From contig CP060761.1 in the NCBI GenBank assembly GCA_023205875.1, positions 248,001 to 312,000 on the forward strand: 64,000 nucleotides of DNA. The letters are read 5' to 3'. Source of the DNA: Chloropicon primus (Eukaryota > Chlorophyta > Chloropicophyceae > Chloropicales > Chloropicaceae). Under the pieces are notes generated by a model that was not told where the DNA came from, searched no databases, and saw only the letters and a list, made by a program, of their open reading frames with translations. The position numbers and the translations under genes were made by a program. Position 1 is the stretch's first letter, and every line of letters begins with the position of its first letter. Of this stretch, positions 1 through 9,104 are shown piece by piece.

Positions 1-526
1 CCTTCTCCTGCTGCTCAGGCGGGGCCGCGTCTCCCCCCCCCGGAGCCTTCTCCGCCCCCGCGTCCTCCGGCTCTCCGGCGTCCGCGGTCGTCGCCGCGGC
101 CGTCTGCGGCTGCTCCGCGGTCGTCGCCCCAACCAACTCCCCCCTCTCCTGGTGGGCGGGGTCCTCGTGAGCCTCGTCCTCGGCTTGCAGAAGCACCTGC
201 TTCACCTCGTCCGTGCCGTGCACGAGGGTGTCCTCCTCCTCCGTCGCAGCCTCCGCCCCCCCAGCCTCCGTCGCCACCGGAGGCAAAGCCACCTCCACCT
301 GGTCCACCTTCGGACTCACAACCTCGTCCTCATTCCCCGCCCCGACGCTCGTCGTCGACGCGCCAACGTCCTCCCCCTCCCCCTCCTCCCTCTCCCCCTC
401 CACGCCACCCCCGCCGCTCTGAAGTGCAAGCGGAAGGGTCTGGCTGCTCACCTCGCTCGCCTCCTCGCTCGTCACCTCGAACCCCACAACCTTCACGGTC
501 GGCGTCTTCAGATCCGCGTCCTCCAT
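1..526 (-). CDS. acidic low-complexity protein, N-terminal part (runs off window)
   Basis: An open frame runs from an ATG at 526 (minus strand) without a stop to base 1, so only about 175 residues of the N-terminus are in the window. The product starts MEDADLKTPTVKVVGFEV and is then dominated by Glu, Asp, Ala, Thr and Gly with almost no hydrophobic core, which suggests a disordered acidic region ahead of a domain lying outside the window. I do not recognise it. The start is chosen because it is the first ATG after a CACGA-type simple repeat (about 528-570) that would be leader. The frame is preserved over a run of nine G bases, which supports real coding. Function is unknown. Confidence 0.6.
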   Translation of the reverse strand, partial: MEDADLKTPTVKVVGFEVTSEEASEVSSQTLPLALQSGGGGVEGEREEGEGEDVGASTTSVGAGNEDEVVSPKVDQVEVALPPVATEAGGAEAATEEEDTLVHGTDEVKQVLLQAEDEAHEDPAHQERGELVGATTAEQPQTAAATTADAGEPEDAGAEKAPGGGDAAPPEQQEK

Positions 527-1141
527 CACGACACGGCACGTCACGACACGACACGACACGACACGACGCCTCACGCCGCTTCGCTCTCCTCCTCTCCTCC
601 TCTCCTCTCCGCCAGGGTCAAGCAAGCGCTAGAGCTTCTTCCCCGTCAGTCGTGTTGTTGTTGATGACGATGAACGATGCTGGTGCTGCGGAGGATGCCG
701 GACGCCAATCCTCTCGAGGGAGGGCTCTTTCGAAAGAGGAAGGAGAGACGGTTCCGACGGTGTCCCCCCTCCCCGCTCCCCCTCCTCGACGCTCCCCCTC
801 GGCACGGGAACTCACCTTTCCGATCGCGCGATGATCGATCGCGCGCTCCTCTTGCTTTTGAGAGAGAGAGAGAAAGCCGCCAAATCGATCGCGTGATCGA
901 TCGAGGAAGAGGAAGAGGAAGAGGGAGCGATCGGGAGCGATCGCGCGCGAGGGACGGCGGCGAGGGTGCGATCGCACGATCGCCATCGAAGCGTCTCATC
1001 TTTCTCTTTCGAAAGAGCCGTCGCGATGGTGGTCGTGACGTGATTCGATTCTCCAGCAGGTCCTGGATTGATTGTTTGATTGATTGATTGATTGTTTGAT
1101 TGATTGATTGATTGATCAGGAGTGGTGTCGAGCACGTGGTG
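527..1141. other. divergent intergenic region with GATCGATCGCG palindromes and a TGAT repeat
   Basis: No gene is seen. The stretch holds a CGACA simple repeat (about 535-570), many GCGATCGC/GATCGATC palindromic words (830-990), a copy of the upstream motif at 991-1019 and a TGAT/TTGAT tetranucleotide tract (about 1062-1116) ending 26 bases before the RAD1 ATG. Confidence 0.6.
991..1019 (+). promoter_or_regulatory. recurrent upstream motif, RAD1 copy
   Basis: GCGTCT followed after a short pyrimidine spacer by CTTTCGAAAGAGCC, about 125 bases upstream of the RAD1 ATG. It is one of about a dozen copies in the window that share this two-part structure and point the same way relative to the gene. 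Its role in transcription is inferred from position only. Confidence 0.45.
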
Positions 1142-2284
1142 ATGGAGCACGGTGACGAGGCGGTGGTGAGGCTGACGGTGACGAACGCGTGGTCCCTCGC
1201 CGGGGTCCTCCACGCGCTGAAGACGTCCGCGGCGCAGTCGACTGGAGCGTCGTCCGGAAGCGGCGCAGGCCAAGCGAGGCGGGGCGGGGGTGCGAGCCAG
1301 CACGCGAGGGGCGGGGGGACGCGGGTGGTGTGCTCGGTGTGCCTGAGCTCGGAGGGGGCGCACATCCAGTGGGACGACGAGACGAAGAGCTTGCAGAGCC
1401 AGATCATGGTGAGGAAGGACTCCTTCTCGGACATTTACGTCCACCACACGGTGGAGGACAGGAGGGTGAAGTTCGGGGTGGGCCTGGGGCAGCTCGCGGA
1501 CACGCTCTCCCTCTTCGAGTCCGAGCTCGGGTCGTCGGAGGGGCTGGTGGTGAGCTACAACCCGAGCGACGAGAAGCAGCTGCAGATCGAGACGAGGTCC
1601 GTGGTTTCCCTGGACGACGTCGTCGTCGCGGAGGAGGGGGGCAGGGGGCGGCAGCAGCAGCGGGGGTCCTCCGCCCCGGAGGACGTGGAGGTGAACACCT
1701 ACGCGAAGATCGCCGTGCAGTCCGACCCCCCGGCGTACGTGGACTGGCTCGACGCCTGGGAGGGCCCCGACACCTCGTTCCACGTGCCGTCCCGCCTGCT
1801 GCGGGAGGCGGTGGAGGACCTGGAGTGGCCGGGGGGGAGCGTGAGGCTGAGCGTGACGAGGTCGCCGCCCCAGGTCGAGTTCGTGTCCGCGGGGGCGGGG
1901 GCCCTCAGCGTGAAGCTGCCGGAGAGCGAGGTCAGCGGCCTGCACTGCAGCGCGGACCACGTCTGCCACGCGTACAGCTTCAGGAGCCTGAGGAAGACCC
2001 TCGGGGCCCAGAGCCCGCAGGGGGGGCTGCCGGGCCTGGCGGACGACGGGGACGCCCTCACCAAGGTCTCCGTGAGCGCCCAGGGGACCCTCAAGGTCAT
2101 GCACATGATCAGCTCCTCGTCCCGCGGGCACCGGGGCGGCGGCGACGACGACGGCGACGGAAGCGGAGGAGTCACCCTGTACGGCAACACCAGCTACTTC
2201 TCGGCGTCGGCGCCGGGGGGGGGAGGGAATTTGGGTCGGATGGGCATCGTCCAGTACGTCCTGCTGCCCCTGGCGGGAGCATAG
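1142..2284 (+). CDS. RAD1: RAD1 checkpoint clamp subunit (9-1-1 complex)
   Basis: Predicted RAD1, the PCNA-like subunit of the RAD9-RAD1-HUS1 clamp that is loaded at damaged DNA in the nucleus. The 380-residue product has the expected order: an N-terminal strand VVRLTVTNAWSLAGVL, the family-like block FGVGLGQLADTLSLF, then FHVPSRLLREAVEDLEW, and a C-terminal strand IVQYVLLPLAG. RAD1 proteins are usually about 280-320 residues; the extra length is Gly/Ser/Arg-rich loops at about residues 35-55, 155-180 and 325-345. The frame is open back to a TTG at 1112, but the first ATG is at 1142 and gives a normal N-terminus. Weak primary conservation of this family limits certainty. Confidence 0.75.
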   Translation: MEHGDEAVVRLTVTNAWSLAGVLHALKTSAAQSTGASSGSGAGQARRGGGASQHARGGGTRVVCSVCLSSEGAHIQWDDETKSLQSQIMVRKDSFSDIYVHHTVEDRRVKFGVGLGQLADTLSLFESELGSSEGLVVSYNPSDEKQLQIETRSVVSLDDVVVAEEGGRGRQQQRGSSAPEDVEVNTYAKIAVQSDPPAYVDWLDAWEGPDTSFHVPSRLLREAVEDLEWPGGSVRLSVTRSPPQVEFVSAGAGALSVKLPESEVSGLHCSADHVCHAYSFRSLRKTLGAQSPQGGLPGLADDGDALTKVSVSAQGTLKVMHMISSSSRGHRGGGDDDGDGSGGVTLYGNTSYFSASAPGGGGNLGRMGIVQYVLLPLAGA

Positions 2285-2617
2285 TATAGTGCCGGGAGGA
2301 GGAGGAGGACCTTAGGCAAAGGCTTGGATTATTGCACGATTGGGTGTCTGTCGCGGCGAGAGGAGTGCATAGGGGTGGTTTGTACTACTGTAGTTTGTTT
2401 GTAATGTAGGGTTTTAAGCAAGGAAGGATGGCCACCCGTGCTTGCACACAGCGGAGGGCTCTGGGTCCTCTCTCTCAAGCGGCCGTAGGGGCGGGCCTTG
2501 ATCAAAGGCAGGCCAACTGAGGATCTGCCCCCATTGGGCTCCGCTACAGGCTGCTGATCAACTGGAGAACAAACAAACAAGCAACAAGGTAAACAAGCAA
2601 CAAGGTAAAAAAAAAGT
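2285..2617. other. RAD1 3' flank and tRNA trailer
   Basis: No protein gene is evident. It holds the presumed RAD1 3' UTR, a duplicated AACAAGGTAAA/AAACAAGCAACAAGG segment at about 2572-2606, and the poly-A run (plus strand) that is the Pol III terminator of the downstream tRNA. Confidence 0.5.
2607..2615 (-). terminator. Pol III terminator of tRNA-Val
   Basis: Nine consecutive T on the minus strand, beginning two bases after the discriminator base of the tRNA-Val gene. This is a standard strong RNA polymerase III stop. Confidence 0.85.
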
Positions 2618-2740
2618 TGCCGCGACTGGGGGTCGAACCCAGGACGGTCTGCGAACCAAAGCAAGGCCAAAGCATTGGCGTAGTCTCTTACTCTTGGAGG
2701 TTTTGTAAGGCAGAAATGATAACCACTACATCATCGCGAC
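2618..2740 (-). tRNA. tRNA-Val (anticodon TAC) with a 50-nt intron
   Basis: On the minus strand exon 1 (2740-2704) and exon 2 (2653-2618) fold into a 73-nt tRNA. The acceptor stem GTCGCGA pairs with TCGCGGC, with one G-U. The D arm contains AGTGGTTA. The anticodon stem TCTGC/GCAGA encloses the loop CTTACAC with anticodon TAC. The T arm is CTGGG-TTCGACC-CCCAG and the discriminator is A. The intron (2703-2654) lies right after position 37, the canonical place for a nuclear tRNA intron removed by the tRNA-splicing endonuclease. CCA is not encoded. A T9 terminator follows at once. The loop and body match eukaryotic nuclear valine tRNAs. Confidence 0.92.
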
Positions 2741-2972
2741 GGGGTCGAACCCGAGAGCTCTCGAGTCGAAACGCTGGGAAAAACTGATGGTTTCTCCTTT
2801 ATACACAGGTGATCGCGATCGATCGCGCGGCTGGGAGAGAGAGGGCGCGCGCAAAATCGAAACGAAATATCCACTTTGTGATCGCGATCGATCGCGCTGG
2901 GAGGGAGAGGAGGACACGGACAGCGCGCGCGCGCTCGCGGTGGAAAGGAGGAGAGTTTCGAGATTCGGCGGA

Positions 2973-3005
2973 AGCGTCTTCTTTTTCTCTTTCGGAAGAG
3001 CCGTC
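2973..3005 (+). promoter_or_regulatory. recurrent upstream motif, membrane-protein gene copy
   Basis: GCGTCTTC, a T-rich spacer and CTTTCGGAAGAGCCG about 55 bases before the ATG at 3060. Same structure and orientation as the RAD1 copy. Confidence 0.45.
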
Positions 3006-3059
3006 GCTCGAAGGAAACGGCGAGGATCTTCTTCTTCTTCTTGACTTGACTTGACGACG

Positions 3060-3890
3060 ATGGCGACGACGTTGGTGTTTGGTCCCTCTCTGGTGGCGAA
3101 GGCGGCGACGACGGTTGGCGTGTTCCTGGTCGCGCTCAGGAGGCACCGCGCGAGCCACCTCAAGCACAAAGCAACGACGACGACGACGAAAACGACGACG
3201 ACGAAGGATGATGTTGTTGTTGATGAGACTTCGACTTCGGCTTCGGCTTGTCCTCCCCTTCATCATCTCACTCCTCCTCCTCCTCAGGAGGAGGAGTACG
3301 TGCACCGGCCGCCGGTGCTCGCGGGACCGAGGCCCTGCATGGGGGACCTGTCGCTGACGGAGACGCTGGTGAACCTGCTGACGTGCGCGCCGTACTTTGG
3401 GATGGCGAGGAGCGTGCCGGTGGCCAAGGGGGTCGTGGGAGCGGTGTGGAACAGGGTGTTCTCCGTGTCGTGCAAGTTCACGGGGTTCTGCGCCCTGCTG
3501 TACCACCTGTCCAAGGGGAAGATCAGGCACTTCTTCAGGAGGCTGGACTACACGTCGGTGGCGCTCTCGGCGGTGAGCCTGACGCTAGCGAGGTCGGCCG
3601 AGGGGAGGCGCCCGGTGTTCCTCTGCGCCGTGTCCGCGGCGCTCGCGCCCTTCCAGCCCCTGCTGGTGGCCGGGGCGCACGTCCTCGGCACCGAGTTCAG
3701 CTTCCTTCGGAGGGCTCTCAAGGACCCCAACCTGAGGGACAGGCACTTTGTCCACACCTGCGCCGGGGTGACGGCCTTCGGGGCGTTCTACGGGGACGAC
3801 TGGTTCCCCCAGGTCCCCTACCTCCACGCCATCTGGCACGTGCTCTCGGCCTACGCCACAAGCACGACCTCGTGCCTGGTAGCCCCCTAG
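3060..3890 (+). CDS. multi-pass membrane protein, possibly CREST-superfamily-like
   Basis: A 276-residue protein. After an N-terminal basic/hydrophobic stretch and a Thr/Lys/Ser-rich linker (about residues 40-75), the rest is a set of hydrophobic helices. Two motifs stand out: RRLDYTSVALSAVSLT and, near the C-terminus, YLHAIWHVLSAYAT. An Asp after an Arg pair in one helix and an HxxWH in the last helix is the pattern of the CREST group (alkaline ceramidases, PAQR receptors, PGAP6), many of which are metal-dependent lipid hydrolases. This assignment rests on two motifs and is tentative. The start at 3060 is the first ATG; the frame continues to a TTG at 3051. The gene follows two copies of a GATCGCGATCGATCGCG element. 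Confidence 0.6.
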   Translation: MATTLVFGPSLVAKAATTVGVFLVALRRHRASHLKHKATTTTTKTTTTKDDVVVDETSTSASACPPLHHLTPPPPQEEEYVHRPPVLAGPRPCMGDLSLTETLVNLLTCAPYFGMARSVPVAKGVVGAVWNRVFSVSCKFTGFCALLYHLSKGKIRHFFRRLDYTSVALSAVSLTLARSAEGRRPVFLCAVSAALAPFQPLLVAGAHVLGTEFSFLRRALKDPNLRDRHFVHTCAGVTAFGAFYGDDWFPQVPYLHAIWHVLSAYATSTTSCLVAP

Positions 3891-4102
3891 CAAGCGGCGA
3901 CGGGGGCTTGCTGCTTGGGACTCGTCTCCTTCTCTCCCTTTCTTCTCTATTATTATTTTTTTGATCGCGCGCTGGCTGTCGACGTGAGGTGTGGACTATA
4001 ATAGTTCTGTACATTATTAAAAAAAAAAGAAAGGAAAGAGAGCGTCCACAAGTTAAAACCACGTTCCCGGACGCCCCCCCCGCTTACTGTGCTCAACCAC
4101 CG

Positions 4103-6145
4103 TCATATGCTCATGGCGCCCGACTTGTTGTTCTCCTTCTCCTTCGAATCCTTCCCCTCCTGCTTCTTCAGGGGCGGGAGCTTGAACATCTTCCTGATCT
4201 GGTCCCCGGTCAGCGTCTCGTGCTTCAGCAGGCTCTCCGCGAGGCTGTGGAGGTCCTTCTCGTGCTTCTTGATGAGGACCTTGGCCCTCTGGTACGCGGC
4301 GTCCACCAGGACTCTGGTCTCGTCCTCGATCAGCTGCCTGGTCTCCGAGGAGATGACCAGGCCGTTCTCGTCGTAGTCGTGGGCCACGTTCCCGACCTTC
4401 TCCGACATGCCGTACTTGGTGACCATGTCCCTGGCCAGCCTGGTCGCGTGCTGCAGGTCGCTGCTCGCCCCGGTCGTCACCTCCTGCTCGCCGAATATGA
4501 GCTCCTCGGCGACCCTGCCGCCCATGGCAACGTCCAGCCTGGCGAGGAGCTGCTTCCTGGAGATGGACGTCTGGTCCTTCTCCGGCAGCTGCATCACCAT
4601 GCCGAGGGCCTGCCCTCTCGGCACGATCGTCGCCTTGTGCACCGGGTTGGCCCCGGCGGTGTAGAGGGCGACCAGGGCGTGCCCCCCCTCGTGGTACGCC
4701 GTCAGCCTCCTGTTCTCCTCCGAGATGACCGCGCTCTTCCTCTCCGTTCCCATCATGATCCGGTCCTTGGCGTACTCGAGGGCGGACATGGTCACGGCGG
4801 TGGCCTGGTCCACCGCGGCCTTCAAGGCGGCGATGTTCACCAAGTTCGCCAGGTCCGCCCCGGAGAACCCCGGGCTCCCCCTCGCTATGATGGAGAGGTC
4901 CACGTCCTCGGAGCGAGGGATGTTCTTGAAGTGGGACTCGAGGATCTGCCTCCTGCCCTCCACGTCCGGGTTGGGGACGACGACGTGCCTGTCGAACCTC
5001 CCCGGCCTCGTCAGGGCCTTGTCCAGGCTCTCGGGAAAGTTGGTCGCCCCGACGACGATCACGCCCTGGTTCTGCTTGAACCCGTCCATCTCCACGAGGA
5101 GCTGGTTCAGGGTCATCTTCATGTACTGCTGGTCCTTGGGCGATCTCTTGCCGCCCACCGCGTCGATCTCGTCGATGAAGATGATGCAAGGCGAGTGCTT
5201 CTTCGCCGTGTTAAAGAGGTCCCTGATCCTGCGGGCTCCCACCCCAACGAACATCTCCTCGAACTCGGACCCCGCGGCGTAGAAGAAGGGAACCTTGGCC
5301 TCCCCCGCGATCGCTCGGGCGAGCATCGTTTTGCCCGTCCCCGGAGGCCCCACGAGAAGCACGCCCTTGGGCAGCTTCCCGCCCAGTCGGGTGAACTTCT
5401 CCGGCCCCTTCAGGTACTCCACGATCTCCACCAGCTCTCCCTTGGCCTCGTCCACGCCCTTCACGTCCTCGAACTTGGTGTCGGACTCCAGGACTGGCCT
5501 CACCTCGCTGTTTCCCGACATGAGCCGCGACGGCATGCCCTTGTCCTCCATGAGGGCCCCGATCCCTGATATCACGATGAAGGCCAAGCCCAAGGATCTC
5601 ACGCTCCTCCAGAACTGCGCCTTGAACGAGGGCTCCGCCTGAGTGACGTGCACCGGCGAGGACGGCGAGCCCAAGTCCCCTCCCTTGCCGCTCAGCACGC
5701 CTCCCACCGCGGACGCCTGAGACGGCACGTTATGCCCTTGGCCGAAGCTTGGTCCAACTTGTTGCTGCGGCAGGTGATGCGTCTGCGTCTGCGTCTGCGC
5801 GCTGAGCCCGGCCTGAAGGGTCTTGAAGAGGGCGGACCTGTCCAGCCTGTCCACCGCGGCCAGAGCCTTGACGTACTCCTTCACGGCCTCCTCCGTGAAC
5901 CCATACGATCCGCTCTCGAAGCTTCGTATCACTCCCTCCGGGTCGCCACGTCGATTCAGTTCGCGCAAATGCGACGAGGACGACGACGAGGACGACGTCC
6001 CTCCGGCGTAAAACTTTCGGACGTGAAGTTGAAGCGTTCCTCCTCCTCCTCGTTTCCCTCGTTGGGCGGCTTCCCACCTCCGCGCCCCTTGTCGCAGGAG
6101 GTTTGAAGCCGCTAGCACCCACAGCACCCTTGCCCTTGTCGCCAT
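4103..6145 (-). CDS. mitochondrial i-AAA protease, YME1/FtsH type
   Basis: A membrane-bound ATP-dependent zinc protease of 680 residues for quality control of inner-membrane proteins. Residues 1-50 are an Arg-rich presequence. A single membrane segment ([14 protein letters not shown], about 185-199) comes before the AAA+ domain with Walker A GPPGTGKT (about 266-273), Walker B IIFIDEID and the arginine-finger block RPGRFDRHV. The protease domain has the zinc motif HEGGH near residue 485. One membrane segment and the YME1-like order point to the intermembrane-space-facing mitochondrial enzyme (plant FTSH4/11 class) rather than two-pass thylakoid FtsH. The frame is open upstream to 6628, but that part is a low-complexity Lys/Arg/Ser-rich leader, so the ATG at 6145 is preferred. 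Confidence 0.9.
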   Translation of the reverse strand: MATRARVLWVLAASNLLRQGARRWEAAQRGKRGGGGTLQLHVRKFYAGGTSSSSSSSSHLRELNRRGDPEGVIRSFESGSYGFTEEAVKEYVKALAAVDRLDRSALFKTLQAGLSAQTQTQTHHLPQQQVGPSFGQGHNVPSQASAVGGVLSGKGGDLGSPSSPVHVTQAEPSFKAQFWRSVRSLGLAFIVISGIGALMEDKGMPSRLMSGNSEVRPVLESDTKFEDVKGVDEAKGELVEIVEYLKGPEKFTRLGGKLPKGVLLVGPPGTGKTMLARAIAGEAKVPFFYAAGSEFEEMFVGVGARRIRDLFNTAKKHSPCIIFIDEIDAVGGKRSPKDQQYMKMTLNQLLVEMDGFKQNQGVIVVGATNFPESLDKALTRPGRFDRHVVVPNPDVEGRRQILESHFKNIPRSEDVDLSIIARGSPGFSGADLANLVNIAALKAAVDQATAVTMSALEYAKDRIMMGTERKSAVISEENRRLTAYHEGGHALVALYTAGANPVHKATIVPRGQALGMVMQLPEKDQTSISRKQLLARLDVAMGGRVAEELIFGEQEVTTGASSDLQHATRLARDMVTKYGMSEKVGNVAHDYDENGLVISSETRQLIEDETRVLVDAAYQRAKVLIKKHEKDLHSLAESLLKHETLTGDQIRKMFKLPPLKKQEGKDSKEKENNKSGAMSI

Positions 6146-6672
6146 CCTCCCTTCTCCTCTCCTCCACGAGCGAGCGAGCGAAATCGAAATATCTGAAGAG
6201 GAGGCCTCAGGGGAAGGAAGGAGGGGGACAGAGGAGGAAGGAGGATGGAAAGACGACCAGAGAGAGAGAGAGAGAAAGAAAGAGATCCTCTCCTCTCTTC
6301 TTCTCTTTCTCCTCTTTCTTTCTTCGCTTTCTTTCTTCGCTTTCTTTCTTCGCTTTCTTCGCTTTCCAAGGAGCTCCCGAAGGAAGGACATGAAGGTGTA
6401 CGACGACGAGGAGGAGGAGGAGGAGGAGGAGGAGGGAGCCTTGATCGGGGGAAGGAAGGATGGGGGACAAGGAGAGGACTTTCCTCTCCTCCTCTTTCTT
6501 TTTCCTTTCTTCTCTTGTCCAAGGAGCTCCCGAAGGACATGGACATGGACCTTTGGTTTTGGTGTAGCCGGACTTGCCGACCATTCGGCAAAGGCTTCGA
6601 CCACGATTCGATAGAAACATGAAATCAAAGAACCAACTATAGAAACCCGTGAGCCGTCGTTCGAAAAGAAAG

Positions 6673-6712
<40 letters not shown>

Positions 6713-7110
6713 TTGGTTGTGAAATTGACGTCTTTGTTTAGGACCTCATCATCATCCAATAACTTGGTGTGTGGTCCTGCGGCGAACCGTCCAGGTCCGT
6801 CTGTCGAAAGGACAAGCGTCTGTGCAGACCTTTACCTTCCTTACGGCACGCAACACCCAGGAGCTCCTGTGTGCGCCGTGTGTGTGTTGCATTTAAAACC
6901 TTTACCTTCTGCCTAAGGACAGGACGCTTCCTAAGACAAGCTCGTTCTTGGTTCCACGTTCGTTTGCGCCGCTTCTTGACATCTCTTCCTGCTCACATGG
7001 AGCAACTCAATTGCTGAAAAGGTTTGGTTTGGTTTGGTTTTGAGTTGCAGTTTGTGTGTTTGTGCGGTGCTTTGTGTTCGTAAAAGTCACAGTCCAACAC
7101 TTTAGGAAAG
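6146..7110. other. divergent leader region rich in pyrimidine tracts and short duplications
   Basis: No gene is supported. The region has repeated TTTCTTTCTTCGC units (6310-6365), a GAG-repeat (6410-6435), a 45-base CT run (about 6675-6712) and a 19-base direct repeat beginning CCAAGGAGCTCCCG at 6366-6384 and 6519-6537. It also has a GTTTGGTTTGG run near 7020-7043. It must contain the promoters of YME1 (minus) and the borate transporter (plus). Confidence 0.6.
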
Positions 7111-9047
7111 ATGATGATAGGAAAGGGCATTATCAAGGTAAGCCACGCCAGAACCGCCTCCACACGGACACAGACGGACTGACAGCAGTGTGTGGTGCAT
7201 TCCTCTCCTCTGTTCTGCCTCTTCTTCTTCTTCTTCTTCTTCTCTCTGTCTCTCTCTCTCTGTCTGTCTCTCCTCGACAGGATTTGAGAGCGCGTAGCGG
7301 GCACTACCTGTCCGATTGGACGGGGGAGGCATCCAAGGGAAAGCAGGCCTTGACCAGGATAGCGGCGGCTTCCGTGTACATATTCTTCGCCTCTGCTGTG
7401 CCTGCCATTGCTTTTGGCCAGCAGCTGAAGAAATACACCAAAGATGAGATGGGCATCGTGCACACTCTGGCCGCGACTGGCATCACCGGGTGCATGCAGG
7501 CGGTGCTGGGGGGCCAGCCCTTGCTCATTGTCGGGGTTGCGGAGCCCATAGTGATCATTTATCACTTTCTGTACGAGTACGCCAAGGACAACAGCATACC
7601 TTTCGTCCCCTGGAGCGGCTGGGTGTGCGTGTGGGCCAGCATCACCCTGTTCATCCTGGCCTTGGGAAACGCGGCCAACTTCATCGAGAAGTTCACGCGG
7701 TTCAGCGGAGAAATCTTTGGACTCATCATCGCGGTCCTGTTCCTCCAGCAGTCCATCAAGGGCCTCGTGGACGAGTTCGACTACGACAAAGTCTCCGGGT
7801 CCTGGGCCACGCTGAATGGTGTGTTCGGCCTCCTCCTGGCGTTCGTTTACATTTACCTGAGCACGATGATGTCTGGAGCGAGGAAGTGGAGGATAGGAAA
7901 CTCGGCCATCCGAGCGATTCTCGCTGACTATGGCTCCGCCATCATGATCGTAGTCGTCTCCGCGCTCTCCTTCTGCCTCAAGGGCAACGGGGACGTCCCC
8001 CAGAGGATGAAGGTCCTCGCGCCGACGAAGAGCTCCTGGCTCAAGCACGGCATCTACGTGGCTGATGACATGGCGGACATCGCGACTGGGGACATCCTCG
8101 CCGCCATCATTCCCGGCATCGTCATCGCGGTGCTGTTCTACTTTGACCATAGCGTCAGCAGCATGCTTGCCCAGCAGCACGAGTTCAAAGTGAAGAAGCC
8201 GTCTGCTTACCACTACGACTTGCTCCTGATCTCGGCGATGACGATGATCTGCGGCATGCTTGGGTTGCCCCCGGTGAACGGAGTCTTGCCCCAGGCCCCG
8301 CTGCACACGCGGTCCTTGTGCTCCAAGCTGAAGAAGGAGAAGAAGGGCAAAGACGCTGAGAGCGGGGAGGTGACCAGCGAGTCCGACGAGGGGTCGTTGG
8401 TCTGCCACGAGACGAGGATAAGCAACCTGGTGCAGTCGTGCATGTGCTTGCTTTGCATGTTGATCGGCTATGAATTTTTGAACAACGTGCCAACGAGCAT
8501 CATTTGGGCCTTCTTTACCTTCATGAGTCTCGAGTCCTTGCCAGGCAACCAACTCTTCGACAGGGTGCAGATCGTAATCTCGGACAAGAAGAGGAGGAAG
8601 CAGTTCCTCAACACCCACCACGCCCTGTACCTCGAGAGCGTGCGGTTTTCGAAGATCGTGCAGTTCACGGCCATTCAGGTCATCCTGCTGCTGGGCATCT
8701 GGGCGATCACCGTCTGGACCGGCCTGATCGGCATTAGCTTTCCCCTGTGGATCATGGCCCTCGTGCCCTTCAGGCTTTACGTGCTTCCAAAGTACTTTAC
8801 GGAGAGCGAGTTGAATGACTTGGACTCGAGCGAAGTGGAGGAGCTCCCCGCCGGAATCCACAACCCTGCCCTCGCCGGAAAGACCAACGGCAAGGAGTCC
8901 TTCCTGGCCGACGACTCCGATTCTGACTCCGCTCAGTCTGTGCTTGACGACGGCACCGAAAGTTATAGGACGATGGGCTTCAAGAAGACTCTGACGGAAG
9001 AAGAGATCAAGAAGAGGTTCTCGCAGGCCCAGGGAAACACGTTGTGA
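7111..9047 (+). CDS. borate/anion transporter, SLC4 (BOR) family, one intron
   Basis: A polytopic plasma-membrane-type exporter of the SLC4 fold, closest in pattern to plant BOR borate transporters. Exon 1 is only nine codons (7111-7137, MMIGKGIIK). The intron 7138-7280 has GTAAGC and CGACAG borders. Exon 2 (7281-9047) opens with DLRARSGHYLSDWTGE. Splicing recreates GIIKDLRARSGHYLSDW, which parallels the conserved GI.NDLK.R...Y..DW start of plant BORs; without splicing the N-terminus would be pyrimidine-tract translation. Further signs are YIFFASAVPAIAFG, GGQPLLIVGVAEP and a dozen hydrophobic segments, then an acidic cytosolic tail. Predicted length is 597 residues, a little shorter than typical BORs (about 650-730). 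Boron versus bicarbonate as substrate cannot be decided from sequence. Confidence 0.9.
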
Positions 9048-9104
9048 ATAGAATATAGTCGAACACCATATACTATGTATCATTTTTAGTATTACAATAT
9101 ATCA

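Noticed and set aside
1112-1141. Upstream start for RAD1
   Set aside because: The frame starts at TTG inside a TGAT repeat; the first ATG is 1142.
2741-2760. A second complete tRNA beside tRNA-Val
   Set aside because: Only a T-arm/acceptor-like fragment is present; no D arm or anticodon arm can be folded upstream.
6146-6628. N-terminal extension of the YME1 protease
   Set aside because: Open frame by chance through GA/CT-rich DNA; its translation is Lys/Arg/Ser low-complexity and the ATG at 6145 begins a good presequence.
7056-7280. Unspliced N-terminus of the borate transporter
   Set aside because: The frame is open but codes a Leu/Ser run from CTT/CTC tracts; splicing 7138-7280 restores the conserved BOR start.
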